A program made the position numbers and the translations under genes. Under the pieces are notes generated by a model. It saw nothing but the letters and a program-made list of their open reading frames with translations, ran no database searches and was not told the DNA's origin. A DNA stretch of 64,000 nt from Apostichopus japonicus (taxonomy: Eukaryota; Echinodermata; Holothuroidea; Aspidochirotida; Stichopodidae). The stretch is taken from assembly GCF_037975245.1 (NCBI RefSeq), contig NC_092571.1, forward strand, positions 25,498,564-25,562,563, given 5' to 3'. Shown in pieces: positions 1 through 13,137 of the stretch. The stretch's first letter is position 1; every line of letters begins with the position of its first letter.

Positions 1-20
1 AGAATAACAGGATACTTGGT

Positions 21-676
21 CAAGGGCGGCGGAACCGGGGGGGCACAGGGGGCACGTGCCCCCCCACTTTTCCTCAGGTTAAAAATGTGCCCTTTTTCTA
101 CATAAAAATTGAGGTGTCTCAAGTTAGCAAGAGGCCAGGGAACCAGAATGAACACTCGAGAAGGGCCGTTTCCGGCCATCTGAGGGGTTTGTAAAACCCA
201 AAATTTTCTTGTACGCTCCGCGCCAACCGATGGTGGCGCTCCGCTCAGATAGTCGTGCATATAACTTTGCAAATCATGGCTACGCCCCTGACTTTTAATG
301 AATTTCTGTGGGTCAATCTCAAAGCTATTTCGAATGGAAAAAATTTGTTAAGATATTAACAACGAATAAACTCTAATTCGGAAGATTCCTACATTAGCAA
401 CTAGCATGATTTCACCTCATTTTGTCTCAAAAGAAAACTTGTTCCTTGTTTCCCAATTTGCACATTGGATATTGCAGTGCCACTTCTAGTATGCATATTT
501 TCCTTGAGGGGGGGGGGGGGCGTTGATGGAGTGATGTGTATACGCAAATAAGATAATACAATAAGAGTTATAAAGGGTACTAAATATAAGGCTGCATCAG
601 TCCAATCGAATTTCTGCAAAGTGCCCTTTGCTGTCTGTGCCCCCCCCCCAGATTAAAAGTGCTTCCGCCGCCCTTG
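21..676. mobile_element. Non-autonomous hAT-like element with perfect 8-bp TSD (copy A)
   Basis: The 656-bp element has 14-bp perfect terminal inverted repeats (CAAGGGCGGCGGAA) and is flanked by the exact 8-bp duplication TACTTGGT at 13-20 and 677-684. C- and G-runs lie just inside both ends (near 58-65 and 640-649), with another G-run at about 509-520. The interior shares the TGTACGCTCCGCGCCAACC...GGTGGCGCTCCGCTCAGATAGT block with the element at 36710-37100. No transposase ORF is visible, so it would have been mobilised in trans. Confidence 0.87.
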
Positions 677-684
677 TACTTGGT

Positions 685-3600
685 AACTTGAAAAAGACAA
701 GTTTGTAAAGTCTGTTTTCTGTGTGTACTTGTCCCTTATGTTTCTGTTACTTGTCATTCAGCCCCTGAAGAAGATCCTGCTAGGATCGAACGTCAGGCCC
801 TCTTACTTTTACAGTTACATTTAAAAACAAAACCACTGTGTAGCTAACAAGTAAAAGACTAAAACACATTTGTAGAAAGGAACAGATAAATAAAGCTAGG
901 ACAAAAAACCTTAAGGAAACGAGCAAGAGGGATTGGAAATATCGAAAACCGACAGAAACGTCTGAGAGTGGAGGGGAGGGGGGGGGGGGCAGTGAAGAGA
1001 AGGGGCGAAACCTGACAGCTTTAGTAACAAGTAAATAAGTGAAAACAACAATACTGCTCCAGCGTGAAAAAAAAACAAATTGGGACGAAAGTATAACAAG
1101 CAGGATATAGAAAAAGGTTCCACTTGGAATAGTCTTTATCTTATGAAAAACAAAGTGAAATATTGTTTGATTTTCACATGCCCTCTTTTTTATTATAAAT
1201 AGTTATAAACAATGAAAAACATCAGACATACAACAACGACGAAACAAACGAAATAAGGCCAAACAATTGAATCTAAGCATGGAGTGATGTTCACAAAAAT
1301 AGACGAGAAAATTATCAAAATATTAAGCTTGGATGAAGACAAAACAGACGGGTGTACTTAACTAAATAACACGCCTTATTTAAATATGACTGATGTGTTC
1401 AAAGAGTTATAGACACCAACTCAACACATTTCTTATCTTGCATGATCTTTTATCTGTAGAATCGTCTGACACACGCGCTCTGTGTACGTCGATGTCGTTG
1501 GTAATATTTGTTTACTTGCAAATAAAATGCAATTTCTCAAAGCGACTCGAGTAAACTCCCTCCGCCTTGAAACCAGAACTTCTCTGATCGATATCAGACG
1601 TACGAGACGGCACAAAGGTATTCTACCAGCCGTACCCCACTAAAGGAACACCATTCATGCCCCAGATATAACGGGGGGGGGGGGACGCTAAATATTCTCC
1701 ACGGCGTATATAGGCCTAGATATTCTTAAAGAACATTTTCTCCCAATAAACGAATTCTATTTTCTATTTTCTGTTCTCTTTTTTCCTTTCTTTTTTTTTA
1801 TGTTGGCTAGTGCGCTAGTTTCACTCTCTTGGAAAGTAGGGCAAAAGTTAACATATTCATCCACAGGAGAAAGTAGGGCGTAAGTCACCGTTCGCCCACA
1901 CACTAGTTTCCAATGACCGTTCTGTGACGTGAACACACACTTAAGGACCCTCGTGCTTGTTGAAACCTTCTTGGTATAGCCGGACTTAACTAGTGCTTAA
2001 ATCTCAAAGTATAATTAAGTGTTTCCTCAGACAGACTTATAAAAAAAGAAAGGAGGAAATCTCTCGTAGGCCATCGAAGCCTAAGGCGAGAAAGCAGATC
2101 CTGTTAATTATTCTTTTCTTTTTCTTCTTCTCCCTCGTCTTTTTCTTTCTTCTTTTTTCGCATTTCCGATAAGTAAGTTTAATTGAGAATAAATAGGAAC
2201 TTGCCTCTTTCAAATCCTATGACATTCTATAAGAATTCAATTGGTCTGCATTTTTTAAACTTGAGTTTGACGATAACCTTAAAACCTTAAAAAACAAGGG
2301 GCGAAAAACAGGTGTATAAAAGTGAGCAGGGGTTATAAGAGTTTGTCACCCTTTAAGTTCCAACCATAACCGAGCGGTCGTTGGCTCTTCCCTATGATAC
2401 AAATATATAAATATATACAAGCACTGGACACAGTTTCTCGTCAAAAAGTTCTCTGTATCTCTCTCTCTTCTCTTCTCTCTCTGACGATCTTATTGGGAGT
2501 GGATTAAAGAAAGCTCACAGGCTAGATGAGATGGGGGAAACAATTGATACAGCTGTCAACCCCGTAGCAATTTACATCAATTTTCAACGATTATCGAAGT
2601 TCATGTTTGATAAGAAACAGGATAAGACCAACAAAAAAAAACACACCTTATAATATGTGATCAATAATGGAATGTTTAGAAACGATCAATCTTTGTTGGG
2701 TCAGGTAATTAATTTATAGATTATTGATTTCTTTCGATTGAAAGTTAGTTTAAAAAAGAATGATGATAAATTGACTTAGTCAAAACAAATCAGATGAAAT
2801 ATATCTTGATGGGAAGTTCTTCTTCTTTTTTTTGAAAGTTTGTTCACAGAAAGGTTTCTCTGTTACAGTTAGTTGTGCAAATATACGGAAATAGACCGAC
2901 GAAGTCACTGTAATGTCGTCAATTCAGTAAAATGATCCTTGGTATGAAATTCTTTTTCTTAATATGTTATACTTAATTTTTCTTTATTCTATGTTCGATT
3001 TATTTTGTTACTTTTATTTCTTTTTATTGGAAATTTTTTGGTCGAAGTTTTTACTAATTTGATATTTTCTCGAAATTTGTAATACTTTGATCTTATTTAT
3101 CTGTCATCGAGATTATTTACAACATGTTTGTGAAAATATCCCCCAGATTGGATACTGTTGTTGTTTTTGTTGTTGTTTAGACTGAAAACGTTAAATATAT
3201 AGGAATCATTATCTAATTTCCTTTCATTATGTGTATATTGACCACGTAAATACTGTACTCTTTAGTCGAGAACATATGTTTTGATCTGCAGACCAGTAAA
3301 GTAAGGTCTAGGCTACTGTACCAAATCTGAGGGGACTGAAATAAAAGCAGGGCAATGAGCTAGAATTATGGTCATATATAGAGCCAGTTTGGGTATACAG
3401 GGTACCATTTTGTAAAATATGGCCTTTTTACCAGTCAATTAATCGGTACGCACAGGGAAGCAGAAATATGTGTGTCTGTCTGCGTGTGCGCGTATATGCC
3501 TGGGTGCTTGTATACCGAAGACGAAAAGAGTGGTTCGCAAACTCTGAACAATACAGACCGTGACATTGAAAGGGAGATTGCTGTAATAGTTGCAAATGTC

Positions 3601-4807
3601 TTGAGGTATAGGGGAGGTGTCGCTGACATCTCCCCCCCCCCCCCCTCACCACTACCCAAATCAGCACCAACCCAACATTTCTCACAAGAACTAAAAACAA
3701 AATTAAATCGAGACACTTTATATCCAAAATTGTGATATATATATCTTTTAGTCTATTAATCAGTAAATATACTTTTCTTGATTTTTTTTTGGGGGGGGGG
3801 GTTGGGGGGGTTGTTTGTTAGTCGAAAGTTTTCAAGGAGGGCTAGCCACTCTGGGTTGGCGGTAGATAAACATAAACATTCCTACAATCCCTAGCTGTGT
3901 TCCTTAAGCCAAAAGGAGAGGCTTAAGAATTATTTAAGTCCCAATATTTCCAAACTTTTTCGTCACCTTGCTGACAATTTTCCTTTGTGCTTTTCTGTGT
4001 AAATGTTATTAAATTTTCTTTTGTCTTGCTAGTCATAAGAAGGGAATGTAAACTCATCACTTTCTGTGGCATAAAATCTTCCACGAGGTACCGATTGTCA
4101 TAACTATATTTTATAATCTCTACTCAGAATTTACTAGATAATGCTTTTTAATATGCTCTCATTTTTTATTACCGCAAACATAAAATAAATGTTGATCAAT
4201 GACTTGATAGTAGCAACCTCATACAATACAAACAAGCAAAAAATCTTCAAAATATGAATAGAAATAACCTCACTTTTTGCATAATCGTTCTTTTTCCGGC
4301 ATTGTATTAAAATGCTTACATGACTAAGTGTTTGTAGTTGGTAAACACAGCACTTGAAAAAAAAAATTGCTGACTCTAAGCTATGACGGTAAATTAAATT
4401 TATTCTAATCATTATCCTTAATTAAAGAGAAAATTATGAAAAAGACAAAGATGATAAAACGTGTGTAAGACAATAATCATACATGACTATAATGAAAGCT
4501 AATATCTTATTAATGTTTCATCAATTATTTTGTAACGATTTTGTTGTTGTTATAATATAATACAGCCTCTTATCAAGCTTCTTTCATTTCACGTTCCCAG
4601 TCACTTAAGTATAGCTGTCAATTTTCCCTCTACAATTGGAATATAATATATTCAACACGAATGTTGTGACTCTCAGATCATTCTAATCGCTAACATGTGA
4701 ATGGTTATGGAGTATCTGTAGTGACATTCTTTCTAATAAATCTTGCCGTGTAAGTTTGTTGAAAGACAATGCGATTAAGTTTAAAGCAATTGGTTATGTT
4801 TTTACGG
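685..4807. other. Gene-free stretch with simple-sequence tracts
   Basis: No coding exon is supported. Contents include the short motif CTGAAGAAG...GGATCGAACGTCAGG at 764-798 (a second copy is near 36413), which resembles remnants that recur in invertebrate retroelements. G/C homopolymers lie at about 979-990, 1674-1684, 3632-3645 and 3790-3811. Pyrimidine-rich tracts occur near 1775-1800, 2108-2160 and 2455-2485. A TATAAAAG at about 2315 is a possible but unsupported core promoter. Confidence 0.4.
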
Positions 4808-5000
4808 ATAGTGGCGGCGGAGTCAGAGGCGACAGGGACACGTGCCTCAAACCCCAAGTTTCGCGGAAAGCCATTTCATAGATTAGAAGTATCCCTTTTC
4901 GTTATAAAACATAGCCCTCTTTTGTCTTGTTTTTTTTTTTGTTTTTTTTGGCAATTGCAAAGTGCCCATTTGTTATTTGAACATGGCCTTTTTTTTGTTA
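4808..5000. mobile_element. Possible degraded hAT-like element end
   Basis: TAGTGGCGGCGGAG followed by a GACAGGGACACGTGCCTC-like stretch resembles the left end of the element at 21-676, and GCAAAGTGCCCATTTG resembles its right part (about 616-630). No matching inverted repeat or target duplication was found, so this is at best a truncated relative. Confidence 0.35.
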
Positions 5001-8000
5001 AGAAAATAAAGTCAACATTTTAGGGATGCAGTTTTGTTATGAAATATTCAAAGAGTGGAATTTGTGATACAGAATCCAAAAATTTGTTTCAATTATTTTG
5101 TGGTTGAACTCCTCGAATCAAAGTTATACATGACCCTTTGCCCACAAATGTTTTGCTCCCCCTGCCCCCCCCCACCCCCAATTTGCCATTAGATCCTAAT
5201 TTCGCGTCCAGACTGTATCTTGGGTGGCATGTTATTGGGCTGATCGGTAGATGAAGTTGTTTGGTTTTCTTGACTTGTAGATATAACTTTAAACTGTAAC
5301 AAATTGAAATAAATTTGATAGTTGTGTGTTCAAAATTGACAGCAGTGGAACCAGATAACCAGGATGGATAACCACATGGAACCAGGGGGGGGGGGGGGGC
5401 GCACACATCACTTCTTGACATTGAGCACACCTGCATGAAAACGTGTGCCTCACAACCCTACGCCCACCCCTCTAATCGCTTCCCGGTGAGTTACGAAACC
5501 AGACCCATCGTATACAAAACCATTAAATCATTGATACTCAATGTGGTTTTAAGCATTAAGGGGAAGTTACGGATAAATTAACAGCTAATTGCACCTTTTA
5601 GGGTTACAAAGAATTTCTGCACAATATTCGTCACATTTTCATGTATCGAAAGTTTCATACCAGTTTAATATAAATTAAAACGAATTGAAATATTATCATA
5701 CATGAATATTACAAATAAATTGAAAGACATTCATCCATCCATCCACAATTCAAAGTACATAAATATTATAAATTTTCTACTCTCTGAGGGTTTTTTTTTC
5801 TAGGTGGAAATAAAATAAAATTCACGGTTCGTGGTACTTTTCGATTAATTAAGCATTTAACAATTCGCTTACACAGCTTGTAACCTAGGTTAGGTATTAC
5901 AAAACATAAAAAATAAAAACGTGGAGATTTTCAAATAAATGCTGGTACAAAGCTATAATTGCAATAAAAGAAAGTACATTGATACGGCTGCAAATAACAA
6001 AGTACACATACTTCATGCCGACTTCAAAAGGGTTTTAATGACCCTATGTATTGTTTCATGCTATGGAATTAATTATTATCTAGACATTGACTTTGTCGCC
6101 GTGCTAGTTATCAAGGGTATTTGTACTTTCTCTTCATATCACTGCGTGGTTGCTACATCAGCGCAAGAAAACATAAACGGTAGACCTAGTTGTTTGAACC
6201 AACTGGAAGGTTTGCAGCACTTTACTTAGCAGTTTGTGTCCTGCAAGTAAATATGTAGCACATTCCACTGATTCCTCCCCAACCCCTGACCCATCCACTC
6301 CCCCTCCCCCTACCAACCCCCTCACAAAACACATCGGATAATATTGTGCATTTGTGTGATAACATAGATCCTTTGAACCTTAAAGAATGCTGACTTTAAG
6401 CAGAATTTTGGCATTGATATCTCATATTCCAAAAAACATGATGCATTGAGTGCTAGTAATATATCCATCGATATATATATATATCTATCTATATATATAT
6501 ATATATATATATATCTATCTATATATATATATCTATATATATATATATATATATCTATATATATATATACATATATATTACTGTTTTCCAAATATTCAGC
6601 TTTAAATCATGCTAAATCGGGCTCTGGAATGCTCCTTTAAAGCTAACTTGATGATAATTACAATGCACTTTATAGTTATTAGAGGAGACACAACCGCAAC
6701 TATCATGTAATAACAGTCACAAACAACTTCTTATTCCAGGACGACTTGAAATATTGTTCTCTATCATTTTACCTGAGTATACATGCAAGGGCATTTCAGC
6801 GGGTTTATAAGGGACAATGTTGTATAGTTGCTTTTCCTTGGAGAGTAACGATTCGTTGCTTGTCGTGTTTATTCCTAAACAGGATTTCCCTTTTCGTTGC
6901 TGGTCCCTCCTGGTGTCAGAAGTGGGATTGACAATTTCAGTTTATAAGTTAGGGTGATATTGATAAAATAGTAAAAGACAACCCTGCTCGGGATTCCCCC
7001 CCCCCCCTACCCCACCCCGTGCATGTAAACGACCATTGTCGTTTAGGCTACCGTAATTTTACTAACACTTAGGTTTGTCTGCAGCAGAAAGTTATTACCA
7101 GGAACCAACTTGCACTAAGGAGTTTCATGGGGCTTATCGGTTGGGGGATGGGAGGGGTGGTAAATGATTAAATATTCACCATACTTAATATTTTAAACCG
7201 TGTCTTATCAGCATAGTCGGTTTTCATCCCGTCATTGACACACGAACTAAAATGCAAAAGGTTGCTCCTATTTTTTCTAAATATTTGAATACAAGATATA
7301 TATTGAAGGTAAAAAAAAATGCTACAAATGTAACAGAAACAAGAATCGATATTTCTGATGTTTTTTTGTTTTTTTTTGTCTTTTTCGAAGATAAACTAAA
7401 CATATTGAGGTAAAACAGTATCACCATTTTAAAGTTTACATGTTATTTATTGACCACAAAACAGCCTACACATAGCCGTATATATGAAAAATTCATTTAT
7501 TTTAAAACTTTAATTAATAATTATATTTATAATTATCCATTTTTGGCCAAATTTTGCAAGGCAAAAAATGTTGTTTTCTTTGGAAGCATATTATATGTAA
7601 GAAAATATTTCGTGGAAATGATACTAACAAGATAAAAACCATATTACATTAAAATAATTCATAACATTTTGTCAATGCCTCGATTTATTTTCTTAGTTGC
7701 CTTAGTTCAAGTGTCGGAAGATAGCCTTAAAGCAATGTTTCATTGTTACTTTGTCACGCATGACCTTGAATGGAAGGAGTTCCCCGCACCAGGCATGTAA
7801 GGTGCTGTTCTATGAGTTAGGGGTCCAGGTAAAGATGATACTGTTGGTGACCCCCCCCCCCACCCCAAACACACACAACCTCCCTTACGCTGTGCATAAG
7901 TAAACAAATTGTGTAATAATAGCAGTTATATTAAAAACTAACGAAAGGGAAATAAAGTTGTTTCAGCACGGAAATAAAGGTATATAAGCCCTAGGTAAAT

Positions 8001-9429
8001 AATGTAAAACAATATCAACAAGGTTATCAGAGTACTGCAAAGATTACAGCTTAACTGCATGAGCACTGGGGGTTCGTATTTCTCGAGCCCCTTCCCATGA
8101 CACACACGCCATATATGCACACACATACACACACTATACGTTCCTTGTGTTTGCGCAGGCGCTCTTTCGATTTCACTTGTCATTTCCGGTAGCGTATCAT
8201 GTCACAGAAGTCAAACCGCAAAAAGGCACCGGTGCGCATTTTTGTTACTGTTATATTTTAGCGACCAATATTCTCCGAGAAAATAAAAATCCATTGCTGC
8301 AATTTACCTAAATAATTACACTTCACCGACAGGCAATATGATCGTTGATTGGTGCGCAGTTCCCCGTTTAAGTGCTTAAAATGTAGTTGTCGTCCGGCCA
8401 TCGACATTCTAATCTGGATCGTTGCTAGGGGCAACAAGCGTTCATTCACCTCTTTCCTAAGCTGGTTTTATCTTGAACGGAGCAAACGGAGGCGAAGACT
8501 CTTGAACAGAGGGGGAAGGTGCTGGAGAATACATACGGTAGCTTGTACTGTCCATCTCGAAGGTTTTTTTTTAAGTGGATATTCTTATTCTGACAAAATA
8601 GGATGCTGAAATAGATGGAAGGGAGCACGCAGAATTCGTCCCGATACTCCCTTCACCAAATTCGGAAAGTTTGGAAACCGAGACTTCAACTTGCCTGTTC
8701 ACACTACCACTTTCTACCAATATCACGCCACCTCCCGTCCCCACAAAAAAAGTTACGCTACCTCACTTTCTCTCTCTTAAATCAACATTTTATAAGCCTG
8801 TAGGTTCACTGTCGGTCAGTGTACACACAATAGGCTTTAAACGATGGCGAAAATGCAGTTCTATTCGAATGAATTGGGGCCGGGAGGTCGAGAATCGACG
8901 GTGCAGGGTCAATTACGAAGTAAAAACTCATCCTTTTTGCCATTGATAATTATCACTGCCACTCATTGCCTCCTCCCTTGTTAAATTTATATGATTAGTA
9001 TGATTATTGTTGATTGCTGTACTTGCAACAATTTTCTTTCTTAGGAAGGGCTATTCAGATATTCCGTAGTGACACACCGTCAACCGCTTTTGCATTGTTG
9101 ACAAAGTCGACCCTGCGGCAACGAACACGTCACGGATTTCAACTTACATTTACTCGACAGATATAGTCTTTGGCTTCTTGTGCGCATGCACTTGGCCTCT
9201 TGATCTCCCCCCTCCCCGTCCTCTGATCCCCCCCCCCCTTTATTATAATTCTTCTTTTTCCGTTTATGTTAATGGCTGCTCCAACTCTAAGACAGGGAAC
9301 GGAAATTATAAATTTTTCGAAGCTTTGCATCTAGGGTAGAACATGTAAAGTGGACAGATATAGTCATGTTCAGATTAACTATGAGTACCGCTGCCTCGCA
9401 CGGCAGGAGCTAGTTCTCTTCCCGACATC
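5001..9429. other. Gene-free stretch with microsatellite and homopolymers
   Basis: No coding exon recognised. It holds an AT/ATCT microsatellite (6461-6580), G/C runs at about 5165-5175, 5386-5400, 6989-6998, 7852-7861 and 9229-9238, and otherwise unique AT-rich sequence. Open frames here are short and lack family motifs. Confidence 0.4.
6461..6580. repeat. AT/ATCT microsatellite
   Basis: Interrupted (AT)n with ATCT units. The Ile/Tyr/Ser-only reading frames on both strands are artefacts of the repeat. Confidence 0.9.
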
Positions 9430-10083
9430 ATAACAGGAAGGAGGTAGTATCCTTAAATGAATGCCATGTAGGCTAAAGGTCATCAGATCTCAGACCACAT
9501 TGTGCCGACATCTAACAGGAAGAAGGTAGTATCCTTAAATGAATGCCATGTAGGCTAAAGGTCATCAGATCTCAGACCACATTGTGCCGACATCTAACAG
9601 GAAGAAGGTAGTATCCTTAAATGAATGCCATGTAGGCTAAAGGTCATCAGATCTCAGACCACATTGTGCCGACATCTAACAGGAAGAAGGTAGTATCCTT
9701 AAATGAATGCCATGTAGGCTAAAGGTCATCAGATCTCAGACCACATTGTACCGACATTTAACAGGAAGGAGGTAGTATCCTTAAATGAATGTCATGTAGG
9801 CTAAAGGTCATCAGATCTCAGACCACATTGTGCCGACATCTAACAGGAAGAAGGTAGTATCCTTAAATGAATGCCATGTAGGCTAAAGGTCATCAGATCT
9901 CAGACCACATTGTACCGACATTTAACAGGAAGGAGGTAGCATCCTTAAATGAATGCCATGTAGGCTAAAGGTCATCAGATCTCAGACCACATTGTGCCGA
10001 CATTAAACAGGAAGGAGGAAGCATCCTTAAATGAATGCCATGTAGGCTAAAGGTCATCAGATCTCAGACCACATTGTGCCGAA
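9430..10083. repeat. 82-bp satellite array, eight copies
   Basis: CATCAGATCT recurs at 9481, 9563, 9645, 9727, 9809, 9891, 9973 and 10055, exactly 82 bp apart each time. The unit begins AACAGGAAGAAGGTAGTATC, contains GCCATGTAGGCTAAAGGTCA and ends near GTGCCGACATCT. Copies differ by only a few substitutions (for example gtgccgacatct versus gtaccgacattt), so the array is young or homogenised. Copies with the paired variants occur non-adjacently, which suggests unequal exchange or higher-order shuffling. No spacers, so it is not a CRISPR. Confidence 0.95.
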
Positions 10084-11962
10084 AAGTCTTTCAAATGTAT
10101 GCATATGTTACTCTTTCATTACTGGTATTACAGGTTTTAAATGTGGGACGAGGGAAAGGGATATACTGCAGGGAGCATGCTAATTTCAACGTGTGTGGAA
10201 ACTTACACATCGTCTGCAGTTAATGCTGACTAATATATCCCGTTCTTTGAACATAACTTATTAAGTTTGCTCCGATCAGCCAACTTTTACCATTGCATCG
10301 ACATGGGCCTGCTATATGCCTCTATCTGTTACCGTTTTATTAGTTATAGTAAAACGGGCTGGCAGTGGATATCGTAACAGAGGGGTTAAAGAGGATGGGG
10401 GTGGGGGTCGATAAGGGTGTAATCGTTTCAAATCGCTTATTTTTGGTTATGTATGTGTAACGCCTAAAACGTCATACTAGTCTTTTACCCAAGCAATATC
10501 AACTACAAGATAAATGCTCACAAGCAGGTTCAGCAAATTGGTGGCGCATGACCAACTAATTAAATTCATTCCAACAATACAGTCTAACGTTGTAGTTCTA
10601 CCAACATATCTCACACGGTTTTTTCTCCCTTCTATTTTCTTTCATGAGGAGGGGGAGAAAGTTGAGTAGAGAGGACGTTGATTGGGGTTGGGTGATGTAG
10701 GGGCGGGTGTGGAGGATAATATTCTCTACCCAACCCTCCCCCCCCCACCCACCCCAAGAGAGCATCTAAAGGAAGTAATGACAATTGATAAAATGGAGTT
10801 GACAATTACACATTTTTGTAAATTTGTGGAGAAGAGAATGTGAGGAAGAAGAGGTTTTGTTTTTGTTTTTGAATTTTGACTTATTTTTAGACACCAAAGC
10901 GCCCGCCCCAACTTCATGCCGCCTAATGACGATGATGACGATGAAAACGACGTTGACGTTGACATTGACGAGGACAGGAAGATGACGATGACGAAGTCAA
11001 TGATGGCCCCGAAAGATTTCAGTCCGGTCCGCGCAAGAAAAAAAGAAGAAAAAAATCGTACACTAATCGGGGATGCGGAAACTAAAGGTCTAAGGCTTGA
11101 TCCCCCTCCCCCCCCCCCGTCCCCGCCAGCCCCAAGTGCAATACCATTTATTCCGTAATGTATAGCAAATGTATAGCAACCTTTTGTGTGACGTCATGAC
11201 TCCCGACTGCTGTACTATTGTTTGGATACAGAACCTTATTTCTACAACACAGAATCTGACATGTAAAATACTGAGGTGACCGTACTTTTCAAGATTAAAT
11301 TATATGAATAATACCTACCTGCACAGTAACGACTTTTTGTCAAGCGTGTAATACAGCATAAAGTACTTTGTTAAGCGATGTCGTCGTGTTAATATGTGAA
11401 CAAGAAAATATGTTTTTATTGAATTGCAAAACTCAAGGGAGTAATTATTTATTAATCAAAATTTCTCTTGATCTTCAATTGGCGTAAAAGTTCAGATTAG
11501 CTGTACTTTTTTTTGTTTGTCAAAGCTCTCATACGGTTTCCTTGTTAGTTTACAATAATGAAAGTTCATTTTCAACAGGCCTATTGAACAACAACGGATG
11601 AAAAAACAACAATAGCTGTTTTTTCATCGGCCACTTTTCTTCTTCCTGAAACGAGCTAGAAAGTTAAAGATTAGATCTATACTAGGATATATGGTTTGAA
11701 TCTGACCTTGGAATGAAAAGAGACAATTCTAAAATATGGAAAAAAAGTGTAAACGTTGGGGGTGCACGGCGATAGGGTAAGGGTTATATATATATGTGAG
11801 GGCGTAATGTAGCCGGTGTTTGGTCTTATCAGTGCAGTAACTAAAGGTTTGAACTGTTTTGTTCAAACGGCTCACAGAGTTTATTTACGACACAGATCCA
11901 ATGTGGAATATAACGAAGCAGGACAAAGAAAGGCATCCCCCAGACCTCTCTATTGTGTAGTT
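10084..11962. other. Gene-free stretch
   Basis: No coding exon recognised. The acidic frame at 10916-11158 comes from a (GAY)n-rich tract followed by a poly-Pro/C-run and is not a recognisable protein. C-runs lie at about 10739-10746 and 11111-11119. Confidence 0.4.
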
Positions 11963-11995
11963 TTCTTGGTCGTATTTATACAAAGACAATTCACT

Positions 11996-12061
<66 letters not shown>

Positions 12062-12107
12062 CGCTTCAAGTAGTTGTGAATTGTCTTTGTATAAATACGA
12101 CCAAGAA
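11963..12107. repeat. Inverted repeat (hairpin) enclosing a (TA)n tract
   Basis: The left arm 11963-11999 (TTCTTGGTCGTATTTATACA...) is the near-perfect reverse complement of the right arm 12068-12107 (...TGTATAAATACGACCAAGAA), differing by a 3-base indel near the loop. The loop is about 60 bp of (TA)n (12000-12061). Both arm and loop can fold, giving a potential cruciform about 145 bp long. Confidence 0.9.
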
Positions 12108-12465
12108 GATTTTGAGGCCGATATAACAGAGACCCAGTGACGTAACGAAGTTTAGCTCCAAGGAGGGTTGCATTCATCCAGTGGTCATTGAAATTATGTC
12201 ATAGTCGTTTTTTAACCAAGCCAGGAAAAAAAGAGAGTTACGTTTCCCATCAAGAGCAAAAGTGGCTTTCTACCCTCATCAAAAGTCGCTCCCATCCTAG
12301 CAAAACTTTATTCAAACCCATATTACTTAAAGGGGTTCTCCGTCTCCGGGAAAGAGGTCGCCCATATTTAGCAAGAACAGGACGGTGTATTAAAACAGAT
12401 GTTCTAATCAATGCATTTAAAAATGTCAATATTCATAGGTGGTCGATCGTTTCTCGTTTATCTTT

Positions 12466-13137
<672 letters not shown>

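Noticed and set aside
2300-2530. TATAAAAG box followed by a pyrimidine-rich leader-like sequence
   Set aside because: Could be a core promoter, but no coding exon or conserved element downstream supports a gene.
9430-10083. Regular array considered as a CRISPR
   Set aside because: The units are contiguous 82-bp tandem copies without unique spacers, and the genome is animal.
10916-11158. Acidic Asp-rich then Pro-rich reading frame
   Set aside because: Composed of a (GAY)n tract and a C-run; overlapping frames are equally open and no domain is recognisable.
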